From: Strongylocentrotus droebachiensis
Taxonomy: Eukaryota; Echinodermata; Echinoidea; Camarodonta; Strongylocentrotidae
Length of the DNA: 64,000 nucleotides
Assembly (NCBI GenBank): GCA_035222895.1
Contig: JAVYIG010007225.1
Coordinates: 1-64,000 of the forward strand
Reading direction: 5' to 3'
This document shows positions 31,719 to 42,409 of the stretch, in pieces. Numbering within the stretch: position 1 is the stretch's first letter; each line of letters opens with the position of its first letter. The notes under the pieces were generated by a model. It saw only the letters and a program-made list of their open reading frames with translations. It was not told where the DNA came from and did no database searches. The position numbers and the translations under genes are program-made.

Positions 31719-31840
31719 AATATGTAAGAAACAATTTTCCTGTTATTTGGAACTCTATTCCTCCCGAAATATCCTCATGCAAGTCTTTAACATTATTTAA
31801 AAGAAAATTAAAGCAGCATCTTATATCGAAATATCATTAA
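31719..31840 (+). pseudogene. Frameshifted C-terminus of the LINE RT
   Basis: After the stop, another frame reads YVRNNFPVIWNSIPPEISSC, 'SLTLFKRKLKQHLISKYH' and then a stop at 31838-31840. This is the usual 'WNsLP..i....sl..FK..LK..L' end of such ORFs. A small indel near 31710 therefore broke the ORF. Confidence 0.8.
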
Positions 31841-32157
31841 TTCTAGTACCCATATTCATATTATACAGCATTACATAATGTTTCGAACCTATGATTTTTT
31901 CCATTTGTATTACCTGCCATGAACGATGTCCCTGTCATGTTTTGTCATGTATGTTTCTTTTTTCTTCTTTTTTTTGTATATGTAATCCTCTTAACTACTG
32001 TTCGGGGAACTATGCCTCCACAAGGCCATTTGGCCTTATTTTTTAGTTCCCTATTTTCATTTTCTTATATATTGCAAATGCTTATAATTGTATATACCTT
32101 TGTATTGTTTTTATTGAAAATGGAAATGAATTTTTAAAAAATTTAAAAAAAATGAAT

Positions 32158-32301
32158 TGAATTTGGTTACAGCATGACGTATATTATTTTGTTTTGTGCT
32201 TGCCCAACAAAGCATTCACCGTATTTCTCCCAACCAGTTTACTAACATTTCAGCTTGATTTCCACGTTCAGAACTTTCCACGTATCGTTCCGATTTGTAC
32301 A
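32158..32301. other. Short spacer between LINE relics
   Basis: AT-rich, no feature recognised. Confidence 0.4.
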
Positions 32302-32514
32302 TTACAATAGTTTATTCGTATAGTGTTGCATTTTTGCTTTTTTGATAGCATATGTAACCCTATTTCTTAAAGGTCTATACTCAGTCCATAGCTCATTACT
32401 TTGCTTAACAATAGCTTTCTTTTTAACTTTATTTCGTTCTTTCATTGAATTAGAAATTAACTCATTTAACCAAGGAGAACATTGCTTCCTCATCCGTTTA
32501 GTTCTCAAAGGCAT
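32302..32514 (-). pseudogene. LINE linker region fragment
   Basis: Reads 'SPWLNELISNSMKERNKVKK' followed by 'LWTEYRPLRNRVTYAIKKAK'. This 'PW....I...M+.R+' and 'Y+..RN.V...I++AK' pattern lies between endonuclease and RT in non-LTR ORF2 proteins. Confidence 0.75.
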
Positions 32515-32589
32515 AATGTTAATTTGTGTAAGTAATATTTTGTTTTCTTGGTAATTTGAGTAATGTTAATTCCATTAGTAACATTGATT

Positions 32590-32690
32590 TTTCTTGAAGT
32601 TATTTTGATTTATGTACAGCGCTTTGAAACGTTTATGTCACAAGCGCTATATAAATTTGTCCTATTATTATTATTATATACAGATAATAT
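32590..32690 (+). mobile_element. SINE/LINE tail
   Basis: 'TGTACAGCGCTTTGAAACG' and 'AGCGCTATATAAATTTG' plus TTATTATTATT is a tail frequently seen in marine invertebrate non-LTR elements. Its head is not identified. Confidence 0.5.
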
Positions 32691-32924
32691 CATAGCTTCC
32701 CAATTCTAAGCGGAATCTTCAATATCAACAAATTGTCAATGTTGCTCCAATATATATGTTTTAAATCATTTCGAAAAGCAACCCAATCAACACCCTTGGA
32801 CCTCCTGAAAGTTACAGGATTATGAGCATGAATGAGTAAATGGGGCAATTTCCATATCAGGTAATTCATTTAATGATCGCCGATACACGCATCAATACCA
32901 CCAGACGCTTTTATCTTGTCTTGG

Positions 32925-33128
32925 TCATTCGTCAACATAATGATCTATAAGTGTAGCTGTATCACTAATAATTCTAGTGTACTTTGTGGTATTATACAAC
33001 CCTTGAATAGTATTTAGCTGATCATAGTATTTTGTTCGCGTCTTAAGGGGCTTTGTATTTGTATCCCCTACTATAATTGCATTTGAATTAAAATTATTCA
33101 TTGAATATTCCAAAAATTTCATAAGCAA
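32925..33128 (-). pseudogene. LINE AP-endonuclease C-terminal fragment
   Basis: Reads 'NAIIVGDTNTKPLKTRTKYY' and later 'TRIISDTATLIDHYVDE', matching the 'GDFN' and 'T...S.TLIDHI' blocks of LINE apurinic-like endonucleases. GDFN is changed to GDTN. Confidence 0.75.
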
Positions 33129-33191
33129 TTAATGATTCAAGCCTTAAAATCGGTGTTCTATACCAATTTTTGGTTAAAGGATGGGTTGAGA

Positions 33192-34898
33192 CTGAGGCGG
33201 CGGAGCGACTTTCAAAGTGGGAGGGCACCAACAAAAAGGGCACTTTCTGGAAAAAAAAGGGCACCTTCAAAGGGAAATCTCAAAGTGAAAATATAAAACA
33301 TTTTAGACATTGGTATATATATATACCCATATAACATAACATTTAGTGAATGGAGAACTCCTTCAGATCCATTATTTAAAAGGTTGCGAATCCTAAATGT
33401 GTATAATTTACATGATTTATCCATTTCTACTTTCATGTTTGATCTAGTCAATGGCAATTTGCCTCATATTTTGATAGAGTACTGTGACATTATAGAACAT
33501 AGCTATTCCACAAGACAAAAAGAAGATGGACAATTACGTCTTCCAAAATTAAGAACGACACAAGGTCAATTTTCATTGTCTTTTGTGGGCAGTGAATTTT
33601 GGAATAGATTACCTGTTGATGTCAGACTGACAAGGTCTAAAAATAGGTTTCGAGATTCTGTTACAAGTCATTTGTTAAACAAGTCATGAATGAAATATCA
33701 AGTGTACACAATTCATAATTCATATTTTACATTATTAGTTTGTATATTGTAAGACATTGTCGAGTACTGATTCTTGTTTTTTTTTAAAGCATCGATTGTA
33801 AAAGTAAATTCATTAATTTTTGTTTTGTTACATTCTCTAAACTGATTTGTACCAATATACTTTGTTAAGCTGTTTAAGGGGTTATGCTCGACTAGCACAT
33901 GTGCTATTATCTGGCCCCTTTTACCAACCAATAGTTTCTCTTTCTGTATATGTAATTATTGTATAAAATGTATGAAATGTATTGCTGTTGGTAAATAAAT
34001 CAAATCAAATATATTGTGATTACATTATCGGGGACGACTTCAATATTTGTTTCTGTTTATACATCATATAAGATATTGCTTAAGCATCATACTTTGCAGT
34101 TGGTTGTGATGGTCTGAAAATTCATTTGCGAGCGAGCAAAGCTAGCGAGGAAAATGTTTAATCAAAGATGAAAAGGGCTAATTATGAGAAGGGGAGGGGC
34201 ACTTATACGAAGGGAAGAGAGCATTAATTAGGAAGGGAAAGGGGGACGTGTCAAAATAAAGGGGCACTTTTAAGAGATGAAAAGAGCACTTATCAGGAGG
34301 GGAAGGGGCACTTGTCAAAGTAAAACGAGCATCTATTAGAATTGAATAGGGTCATTTACAAGAGATGAAAAGGGGCACTTACGAGAATAAAAAAGGAACT
34401 ATTCTCATAGATGAAAAGGGGCATTTATGAGAAGGGCTCTTTTTTAAATGGGGGCACTTATCATAAGGAAAGGAAAAGGAAAGGGGCACTTTTTACAAAG
34501 GAAAAGGGGAACTTGTCAAAGCAAAAGGGGAACCTCTCAGATTTGAATAGAGCAATATTTAGAGGTAATGGGGGCGCTTATAAAAAGTGAAAAGGAGCGC
34601 TTCTCGTACCTGAAAAGGGGACCTTACTAGAGATTAAAAAAGTCACTTATGAGAATGGAAAATGGACAGTTATTGCAAACGAAAATGAGAACTTGTCAAA
34701 GGAAAATGGGTACGTGTCAAAATAAAAGGGGCACTTATCAGAGGTGGAAAGGGAATAGAGCACTTTTAAAAAATTAATAGGGGCACTTGTCGAAGTTAAA
34801 AGGGCAATTTTCCTATGAAAAAAGAGGCACTTTTAGGGTACTGGAAAAGTGTGAGGGCACTGTGCCCCCCTGCCCCCCCCCCCCGGAGCGCCGCCTCT
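33192..34898. mobile_element. 1.7 kb element with 9-bp target duplication GGGTTGAGA
   Basis: GGGTTGAGA occurs at 33183-33191 and 34899-34907. The ends are 'CTGAGGCGGCGGAGCG' and the complement of a right end reading 'CGCCGCCTCT', so short GC-rich inverted ends. It interrupts the minus-strand LINE endonuclease, giving a clear insertion. It contains GGGGCACTT minisatellite (about 34140-34860) and a nested LINE 3' end. Same family as 11800-18565, opposite orientation. Nine-bp duplications are typical of Mutator-like elements, but no transposase is seen. Confidence 0.75.
33355..34015 (+). mobile_element. LINE 3' fragment nested in the 33192 element
   Basis: An open stretch to a stop at 33687-33689 reads 'LNVYNLHDLSISTFMFDLVN' and 'SEFWNRLPVDVRLTRSKNRF', the C-terminus of a non-LTR RT ORF. 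The 3' UTR follows to 'GTAAATAAATCAAATCAAA'. Severely 5'-truncated; a different family from the LINE at 29646. Confidence 0.75.
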
Positions 34899-34980
34899 GG
34901 GTTGAGAGTTCTTTATAGTTATATAATAAGGATTGCTTCTTATTCAAGCAGGGAATAATCTTCTAGAACTTTATATATTC

Positions 34981-35200
34981 AATATTATGTTTTATGTAAA
35001 CGGCCACAACCCCACCATTTCGATTACGATCTTTCCGTATATTAAGCGAATAACCAGATATCGAAACTTCAGCATCATGACTTTCAGCATCAAGCCTCGT
35101 TTCTTTTAAAGCACAAACATGTATATCATTCTGGATTTAAATAGACTTCAATTCGTCACAAATGTTCTACAAACTCACAATATTCAATTGCACACATCTT
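34981..35200 (-). pseudogene. LINE AP-endonuclease N-terminal fragment
   Basis: Reads 'IQNDIHVCALKETRLDAESH', 'SISGYSLNIRKDRNRNGGVV' and AVYIK, the 'ET.L' and 'GY...R.DR...GGV..Y' blocks of LINE endonucleases. Two in-frame stops upstream mark decay. Confidence 0.75.
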
Positions 35201-35327
35201 AGTACCTTTTAACATAAAGCATCGAATTATCCCTCATTACCATATTTACATGCTACTGTTTGACAAACTGTAGAGGGTGCATCTCCATACAAATAATTAT
35301 CATCATTCTCATAAATTGGCAATCTTG

Positions 35328-35540
35328 TCAAAAGGCACCTCGGACATGTATAACATCCAAAAAATGTTCAGAAAGATTATTATACGTCTCTACCGGGACA
35401 CGAGCACTGATAACCCGAATCCTGTTCGCAACAAGTGCATAATAGATCCTTTGCATTGCTCTACATTTAGAACATAAACCACAATGATATTTCTTAACCA
35501 TGAAAGGGGGCAGTGTCTCAAAAGATGAATAAAAGACCAC
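35328..35540 (-). pseudogene. PHD-finger-like LINE fragment
   Basis: Reads 'KKYHCGLCSKCRAM' and later VPVETYNNLSEHF. Cys-rich 'C..C' followed by '(V/I)...TYN.L' is typical of the PHD-like finger upstream of the endonuclease in many CR1-like LINEs. The middle appears frameshifted, so support is moderate. Confidence 0.45.
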
Positions 35541-35880
35541 TATTCATTACAAAAGAACACGAAAGACTATAAGCAAACCACTTAAAGTCTACGCCAAACA
35601 TAAAAGTTTATTCAGTCACTATCCAATGATAAAACTGACTAGAGTTAAGCGACCAGTATGTGCATTGTGACCCCCTGTAGCGTTCGATCCCTGTGTCTGG
35701 CATGGGTCAATGATCCTGTTCTGTATGCACACAACAAAAGAAAAGATAATAATGTGGACAAAAGATTTGGCCAATTAGAACTACTTAGGAACTTGTAATG
35801 GGCGGAGGCATAACAACCATAAACGATAGCAGTTTTACTCGTTAAAGTTGGCAATTAATTAAGTACAGTCACATTCAAGA

Positions 35881-36010
35881 GATGTACTTAGAAGACGGTT
35901 TAATCCGCTTTAGGTGATCTCTGTTTGTTAGCGTTTCACGTCGATCATCACTAGTTACAACTTTGATGCGACCATCGTGATTCCAAACATGCTTGATGTC
36001 GTTTTTCAGT
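35881..36010 (-). pseudogene. LINE ORF1-like tail
   Basis: Continuous frame reading 'LKNDIKHVWNHDGRIKVVTS' and later RDHLKRIKPSSKYI. Resembles the 'vWthDGkI.v' end of LINE ORF1 proteins. Short, so tentative. Confidence 0.5.
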
Positions 36011-37837
36011 TTAGATTTGACTTCTCAGAATAAATCAGTCCTAAGCTTTGTAAGGTTTTCCGAATGAAAATGAGAATGAACCACAATACTTGGAATCCAG
36101 TCTGCATACGTTACTTGATGTTATGTCAGGCATGCCTCAGGAAAGCTTTCAGGTTGTCAAGAAAAATCTTTGTTTACAAATGATGCACACAATTTGAATA
36201 TTAAATGTTTTGTAAACCTGTAAATTCCATAGAGTCAGTTTCGAGTCCCTTTATAGTATACATGACCTCCTAGTCTTTCAGTTCTATAGCGCCATCTCAT
36301 GGCAAAGGCTTAATAAAGTAGAACGATATGGCTCAAGCGTAAATATAGCCATGATTAAGTTTGTGATGTATCGGTGGGGGGGGGGAGAGGTATCCCAGTG
36401 GACCGACAGCCTATGAACCTAGCAGATTTCATCAGGTATACGAGACAGACAAACCATACTACTGAAATAAAGTTATAAATAAAAATAAATAGGAACGGAA
36501 GATAAAGGAGACATTTCCTTTTTAAACGGTGAACATCATGAATCTGAAAAGAGGACCACAAAAAGTAAATACAAGAAATGAAGAAATAAAAAAAAGGTGA
36601 AATAGGGAAATACATCAACTAAGAATCCCGCCCCCTACCCCGATTCAATTTATCTGAAGACTTTCAGCAAAATGGAAGAGGGAATTCTTTTCGAGTTTAT
36701 CCATAACTATAATAGTTTTTCTATTGTGGGTATCTTTTTCATCACTGCGCAGTGTTTTAGATGGTCAGTGCATAATCGTTGATGATGTTGTCATGTCAGT
36801 CACAGCCACGAATATCTTTTTAGTCTTGTATTATTTTCTTGTTCTCCATATAACACTGCATAATGACCTTGCTCTAAGTGCATCTAACACCAGTATTCAA
36901 AATAGCCCTGGATTCGAATCGGATATTACAGGATGTAATCAAAGCATAGGGTCAAGGGTGTATTAAGCCATCTTTCCGTTCACAAACTGAGCTGAAACCT
37001 CCGGATATTATTTCTACCGGGGTAGAGGTAATATTGTGTTGGGATCGGTGTATGATAGGAGAGGTACATCAAATGAAGCAGCACGGAGAGACTCGTAATT
37101 CCGGATCAGAGTATTTATATCAGAGTATTTATTATCACCAAACTTTTGAGAATCAAATCAGTCACATCATTACGAACTTCCACATATGTTAAACACAAGA
37201 TGAAGAGAGAGCCAGCTAGAAAGAGGGTCTTGATCAAATGGTCATCAAAAATCCTCTTTTCCATGCAGAAAGCCAGAACATGTAATATTTATACAGAAGA
37301 ATAAAAGTATTATAAGGGTAGATTATTTTGTGTCAAAGGGACAAAGACACGAATGAGGGCCACCAAAACAAAGGCATAGATTGACCCGCCAGAACAATGG
37401 ACTACTTGGTAGTTGTATGTAAGGGCGCTCAAACAAAACAGAGGTGGTCTTTCCTGGGAAGTGGATTCTGAATGCACTTGGTCTTTCTATGGGAAAGGAT
37501 GATAAAGATATACACTTGGCTTTTAAGTGCATCTCAAAATGGGCACCTTGTCAGGGTATAAATATGAGGGTACTTACAAATTAACTTGGTTTTGGGAAAT
37601 TACTAAATTACGACAGTAAAATAGTAAACATTTATTTCGAGGTTCCCCAAACTCTTTTAATTGATTCGTCTTGTGAGTAAAATTATTTTCTCTTTCGCTG
37701 AGTTCTTAACGCTTATACCGGTCATAATGCATATAAACTTCGTTGTATGACGTTTAAAGATGTGATAAAAAATAAAGGATAACAAAAAATGTCAAACCTC
37801 GAAAATAATAGCCTTTCTCGAAGTACTTAGTAAAACG
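36011..37837. other. Intergenic sequence without recognised gene
   Basis: A poly-G run lies near 36376. No frame with family resemblance and no RNA gene seen. Confidence 0.5.
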
Positions 37838-37841
37838 TTAA

Positions 37842-38381
37842 AGATAGTATGTCTCTTTTGCAGCCAACATCAAATTCCGTGGAACTTTGCAGGAATTATG
37901 AATATGTCATGTATGTCCTATCTGTGAAATATAAACGTTAGCAGTGTCCTAATATTCAAATTATGCAAGGAAACCGGCTTACTTGCTAGACTTCACTGGC
38001 AGACACTATTGAGTGACTGACTGGCTTTTTCTTCTTTGGTAATAACATACATAAAATGAGCTGTAAAGGGTACATGAGCATTGTCTACATCAATAACCCA
38101 CTTCTTGTAATAGCCAAATTAAACTGATTAAATCTTTGCGCAGCATAAAACGTACGACCATTTGGTACATTGGTCTGAGAATCAGACTATTACTTACTGG
38201 CTCTATAGCTTTCTATTCGACAACTAATGGGCGTTTTTTCCCACTTAAAGACATATTCAAGCCCCCCCCCCCCCCTTTTTTTTTGGGGGGGGGGAGTTCT
38301 ATTAAAATTAGTATTATCTTTCAAATGTCGTTGGGATTAACCTTTTCATTTTGTTTGGCCCGCAAATGGGACATAGTACCT
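37842..38381. mobile_element. TTAA MITE (AGGTACTATGTCCC family), copy 1
   Basis: 540 bp flanked by TTAA (37838-37841, 38382-38385). The right end GGGACATAGTACCT is intact; the left end is mutated (AGATAGTATGTCTC). The internal sequence matches 47659-48190 in inverted orientation along its whole length. It has a C15-T9-G10-like homopolymer block near 38262-38295. Ends about 400 bp before the gene B start codon. Confidence 0.85.
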
Positions 38382-38385
38382 TTAA

Positions 38386-38791
38386 TGTAACGTATATTGG
38401 AAAGAGAATACGTAAGCTCCACTCCCGAAAATTTGGCCACTCCCCCTTTAAAAGCACGTATGCAATGTACTTTGTCTTTTACGAAGAATTGACCAATCAT
38501 AACTCGACAATGAATAATGAATTATGATGAATACCACCCCCACCACCACCACTGAAAAAACGTAGACTACTCTAGTTTAATTAATCATATCTTTCGGATT
38601 TATTTCAGTACCAATAGGGAATCTCTTTATTTGACCTTACAATAGTGTTGGCGGGATTTGTAATGGTTAAATAAGCTTGCATAATAGCACATGAGAGCGA
38701 TAAGTAACGGAGCTCGTAGCTGAGGCTAATAGATTAGGAGTCGTATCTGGACGAGGTTTGTATGTTATTGTGATTGAGGAACTTATTGACC
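38386..38791 (+). promoter_or_regulatory. Gene B upstream region
   Basis: About 400 bp between the MITE and the gene B ATG. No clear TATA box at a fixed distance. The transcription start could not be placed. The segment should include the 5' UTR and core promoter if the start codon is in the first exon. Confidence 0.35.
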
Positions 38792-38864
38792 ATGGACAGA
38801 CTGAACCGTCTGGTGAAGCGGATCTCTATCATCATGCTGTGGGCAATAATCATCATGGTGGCAG
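38792..38864 (+). CDS. Gene B exon 1: signal peptide
   Basis: ATG in a strong context (GACCATGG). 73 nt encode MDRLNRLVKRISIIMLWAII, then IMVA, and the first base of a Gly codon; donor GTAAGA, phase 1. A basic N-region followed by about 14 hydrophobic residues is a typical signal peptide (or N-terminal signal anchor). The phase matches all downstream inter-domain introns. Confidence 0.8.
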
Positions 38865-41800
38865 GTAAGACTTCTATATCAACTATGAGAAAGAGAGCCG
38901 GGAAGAAAAGGAGAGATTGATTTATAAGGCAGACAGAGAGAGACAGAGAGAGATTATTATTATTGTTATAATATTGTTTCTGTTATTGTTGTTGCGAAAG
39001 TGTTCAAATATCGCAAATAACAGGTAATGCAGATTTATTCTTTAAAAAAAAAATGTGTAACGTTATTATGACGAAAGTGACTAACCATAATTTTTTTTGG
39101 AATACGAATTCTACTGCTGTGATTTACATTTAGTGTTGGTTTCCACTTTTTTAAAGATTATTATAAAATACACTATTATATGGGTCGTATAATTCACAAA
39201 CATAGCTTTCACCATACGCCCCTCTATATCGCATTCTTCTTTTTAGTTAAGTCTTTCAATTTGATGCTTTTAAACATTTTAAAACTAATTTTCAAGGAGA
39301 AAGGGAGAGAGAGAGTCAGAGAAAGAAAGACAGAGAGAGAGAGAGAGAGAAATAGAGAGAGAGAGAGAGAGAGATTGAAAGATATGTATATATATATATA
39401 TATATATACAGAGTATATATATACAGAGAGAGAGAGAAAAACGGATCAACTTTTATAAGAACATGATGCTATTTGCACAAAGTATGATATCTATAACAAA
39501 ATCCATGACCAACATGACTAAGGCAATAACAGACAAAAGGTAGAATACAGAGAAAAGGGGGTGAAGGAGATTAAGTTATATGTTGTGAAGTGACATAAGG
39601 TAGAGTAGGTCAAAGGATGAGCAAGCAGTCCCTATGCTCAACTTGTTTGAGGCCAGAATGAGGCTTTTGTTCGCGTTTAGTTCACAACACGGTTGCGTCC
39701 TTTTCGTATGAACGTATTTTCGTATGAACACCGATGAACGCCGATCGTGGACTCACAAAAAAGTGCGTTTGGGATCGGCGTTTCTCCTAAGACACGTTTT
39801 CTGGGGAAGCATAAACGCACAATCATTTGTAAAACAAGAGGTGGTAATACACTAATACGGTCCACATTATATATTACTAGCAGGACATTATAAAATGTAA
39901 AATGTAGGATGTAAAATTAAAATCAGATAATGAGATTCCTTACCATTCAACTGGTGAATACTACAGATAAATGCAACAGTGTATTAAAATGGTGATTCAT
40001 TCATGCATTGAACAGGGATATTAAATACGGAATAGAGCTATTTCTATAGCGTTTCGTTTTACAATGAAATTGACGAATTAAACCTTCTCCGCAGTGAATA
40101 ATTTACATCACCCATGTTTACAAATTGGGCTTTTGGCAAGAGATGAGGCAACATAAGTTCACAATCGTTTGCGTCTATCTGACAGCGTCTGCAAAGAACA
40201 CACATAAAGAGCTTTGTCATAGTTCGTTTATGGATCACCTAATATGGTCCCGGCTACGTGCCCTTTTCTGGATTCGTTCCAAACTTAAGATTTTATTTTG
40301 TGTGAGGTTTCCGTTAAAAATAGGTACTCAATATACTCATGATTCAATATTGGGCGAATGTATCCCTTGTAAAATGTTACTAGACCACAGAAACGTAACC
40401 TGTATGTTATGAAAATACGGTGTGGTACAATGGATGCTACATGAAATAAGTCATATGAACAAGATATCGTTATCATTGAAACACATACCAAACAAATAAT
40501 TGAAATATCATTATATGGGGCCCATAATTCACAAGCATAACTTTCACCATACGCCCCTCCGTATCTCACTATTCTTTTTAGTTTAGTACTTTAATGTAAT
40601 GCCTTCAAACAAATTGATATAAAGTAATTATTTTCGGTTTTTGTCTCTGTTAATAAAATCCATGTTTACTTTTACCATATACTTTGTGAAATCATTGCAA
40701 ATCTTAATATAATTATGTGAAATGTGAAAAAATAAACTTAACTGAAACTAGAACTAAATGATTAGACTAACATAACTTGCTGTAAAATTGATCCTCTTTT
40801 AATGATCAATTTATTTTTATTTTCCAGTTGGAAAAGATGGGACACATCTATATTGAAATGTAAAATGTAAGTTTTCCGGTGCCAGTAGAATCAGCTGCCC
40901 CCTACGCCTTCCACTGGCCAGCCAATAGGCCAACTGGTTAATTAAAGGGACTTGGTAACATTGTTAAGATGAGAGATAGTGGTGCTAAGGTAGTAACTAC
41001 AATGCTAGATGTAAAATTAAAGATAATCTGAAAATTTGAGTGAAAACGGACCATTGTTCATGGTACAAATAGGGAAAAACTGATCTGATCGATTCCTTAA
41101 TTCTCCCAACTATATTATTACAATTTAATTACATTTTAGGTGAATGGAAATCGTCACAAAGCAATAAAATGGCTCTACATTCCATTCCCCTGACATTTAA
41201 GTGTTGACAGATTTTTTTATAGCCTGTTTTATGTCTTTTTTTCATGGAAAAACGGTTGGGAAAATTCCAAAATGGTTAGGAGAATTTACTGTTAATCACT
41301 GTTAGAGGGTGTCATACATCGACCTTTTCAAAGAAAACCATATCTTCGTGGTTTGAGAATTTTTCAGGATTTTTTGCATGTCAGGCGTTAGTACAGTAGA
41401 AGGAGTATAGTGAGTAACATTATATACAAAAATTAAGCAATTTTTTTCATCAACCTTCAACAATGTTACCAAGTCACTCAAATACTATCTTCATTATTTT
41501 GCAGAAAGGATTGCTTCACCTGACTGCTAACAAAGCATGTTTATGCTTGTAAGTAAGCAAACAGGAGGCAGACGATTTTAAGTCCTCTCCACTGCTCTAT
41601 CACTGAACCATTGCGCAAATGAGCCATCTCATTAGTCATTGTGATAAAGGAAAATAATATGTTGTTTTATTTCAATTAGGACTAACGTCTGGAACCAAGG
41701 CTGCTGCTGCCGGAAGTCAGACAGGTAATGACTTTCATTTCATTTGATACTGCTTCCGTTTATTCTAAGCTTTTCAAACTTTAGAGGTCGAGCAGGTAAA

Positions 41801-42044
41801 GAGCATTACATGTTCCTCAGACCAAGCCTTTCGGGATACGTTTGAATTTAGAACTTTATCATAGACATCACGATAATCAAACTTGATGGATATTGTATTA
41901 AACAGAAAGGCCTTGTGCTATTTAATAAAGGATACTACCATATCCCTTCTACTTCTACTGTTACTACTAATAATAATGATGCTTCTGCTCCTCCTTCTCC
42001 TCCTCCTCCTGCTCCTACCACTACTACTACTGCTGCTACTACCA

Positions 42045-42089
<45 letters not shown>

Positions 42090-42159
42090 GTCTACTACTA
42101 CTTCTACTAGTACTACCGCTACTACTACCATACTTCTACTAGTACTACTGCTACTACTG

Positions 42160-42200
<41 letters not shown>

Positions 42201-42370
42201 GCTGCTGCTACTACTACTACTACTAATATTACTATTACTTATTCTACTACCATACTACTACTACTACTACTTCTACTAGTACTACTGCTACTACTACCAT
42301 ACTTCTACTAGTACTACTGCTACTACTACTACTACTACTATTACTACTACTGATACTACTGCTGCTGCTG

Positions 42371-42409
<39 letters not shown>

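Larger units (their letters stand above)
29646..32157 (+). mobile_element. 5'-truncated LINE with near-intact reverse transcriptase
   Basis: Starts near 29646 without the endonuclease part and runs through the RT ORF, a C-terminal segment in another frame and an AT-rich 3' UTR ('GGCCATTTGGCCTTATTTTT', 'GAAATGAATTTTTAAAAAA'). It lies between gene A and gene B. The 5' truncation is usual for LINE insertions primed at the target. A (GA)n tract precedes it by about 200 bp. Confidence 0.85.
32302..36010 (-). mobile_element. Decayed minus-strand LINE (ORF1-like tail, possible PHD, endonuclease, linker pieces)
   Basis: Read on the minus strand, pieces run in the expected order from high to low coordinates: 36010-35881 'VWNHDGRIKVV' (ORF1-like tail), 35540-35328 a Cys-rich possible PHD piece, 35200-34981 endonuclease start, then after the insertion 33192-34898 endonuclease end (33128-32925) and linker (32514-32302). 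Stops and shifts throughout. The RT core is missing or replaced. CR1-like LINEs often carry such an architecture. Confidence 0.65.

Noticed and set aside
41883-42142. Poly-Leu, poly-Tyr and Thr/Ala-rich frames
   Set aside because: Translations of the CTA microsatellite; no complexity outside it.
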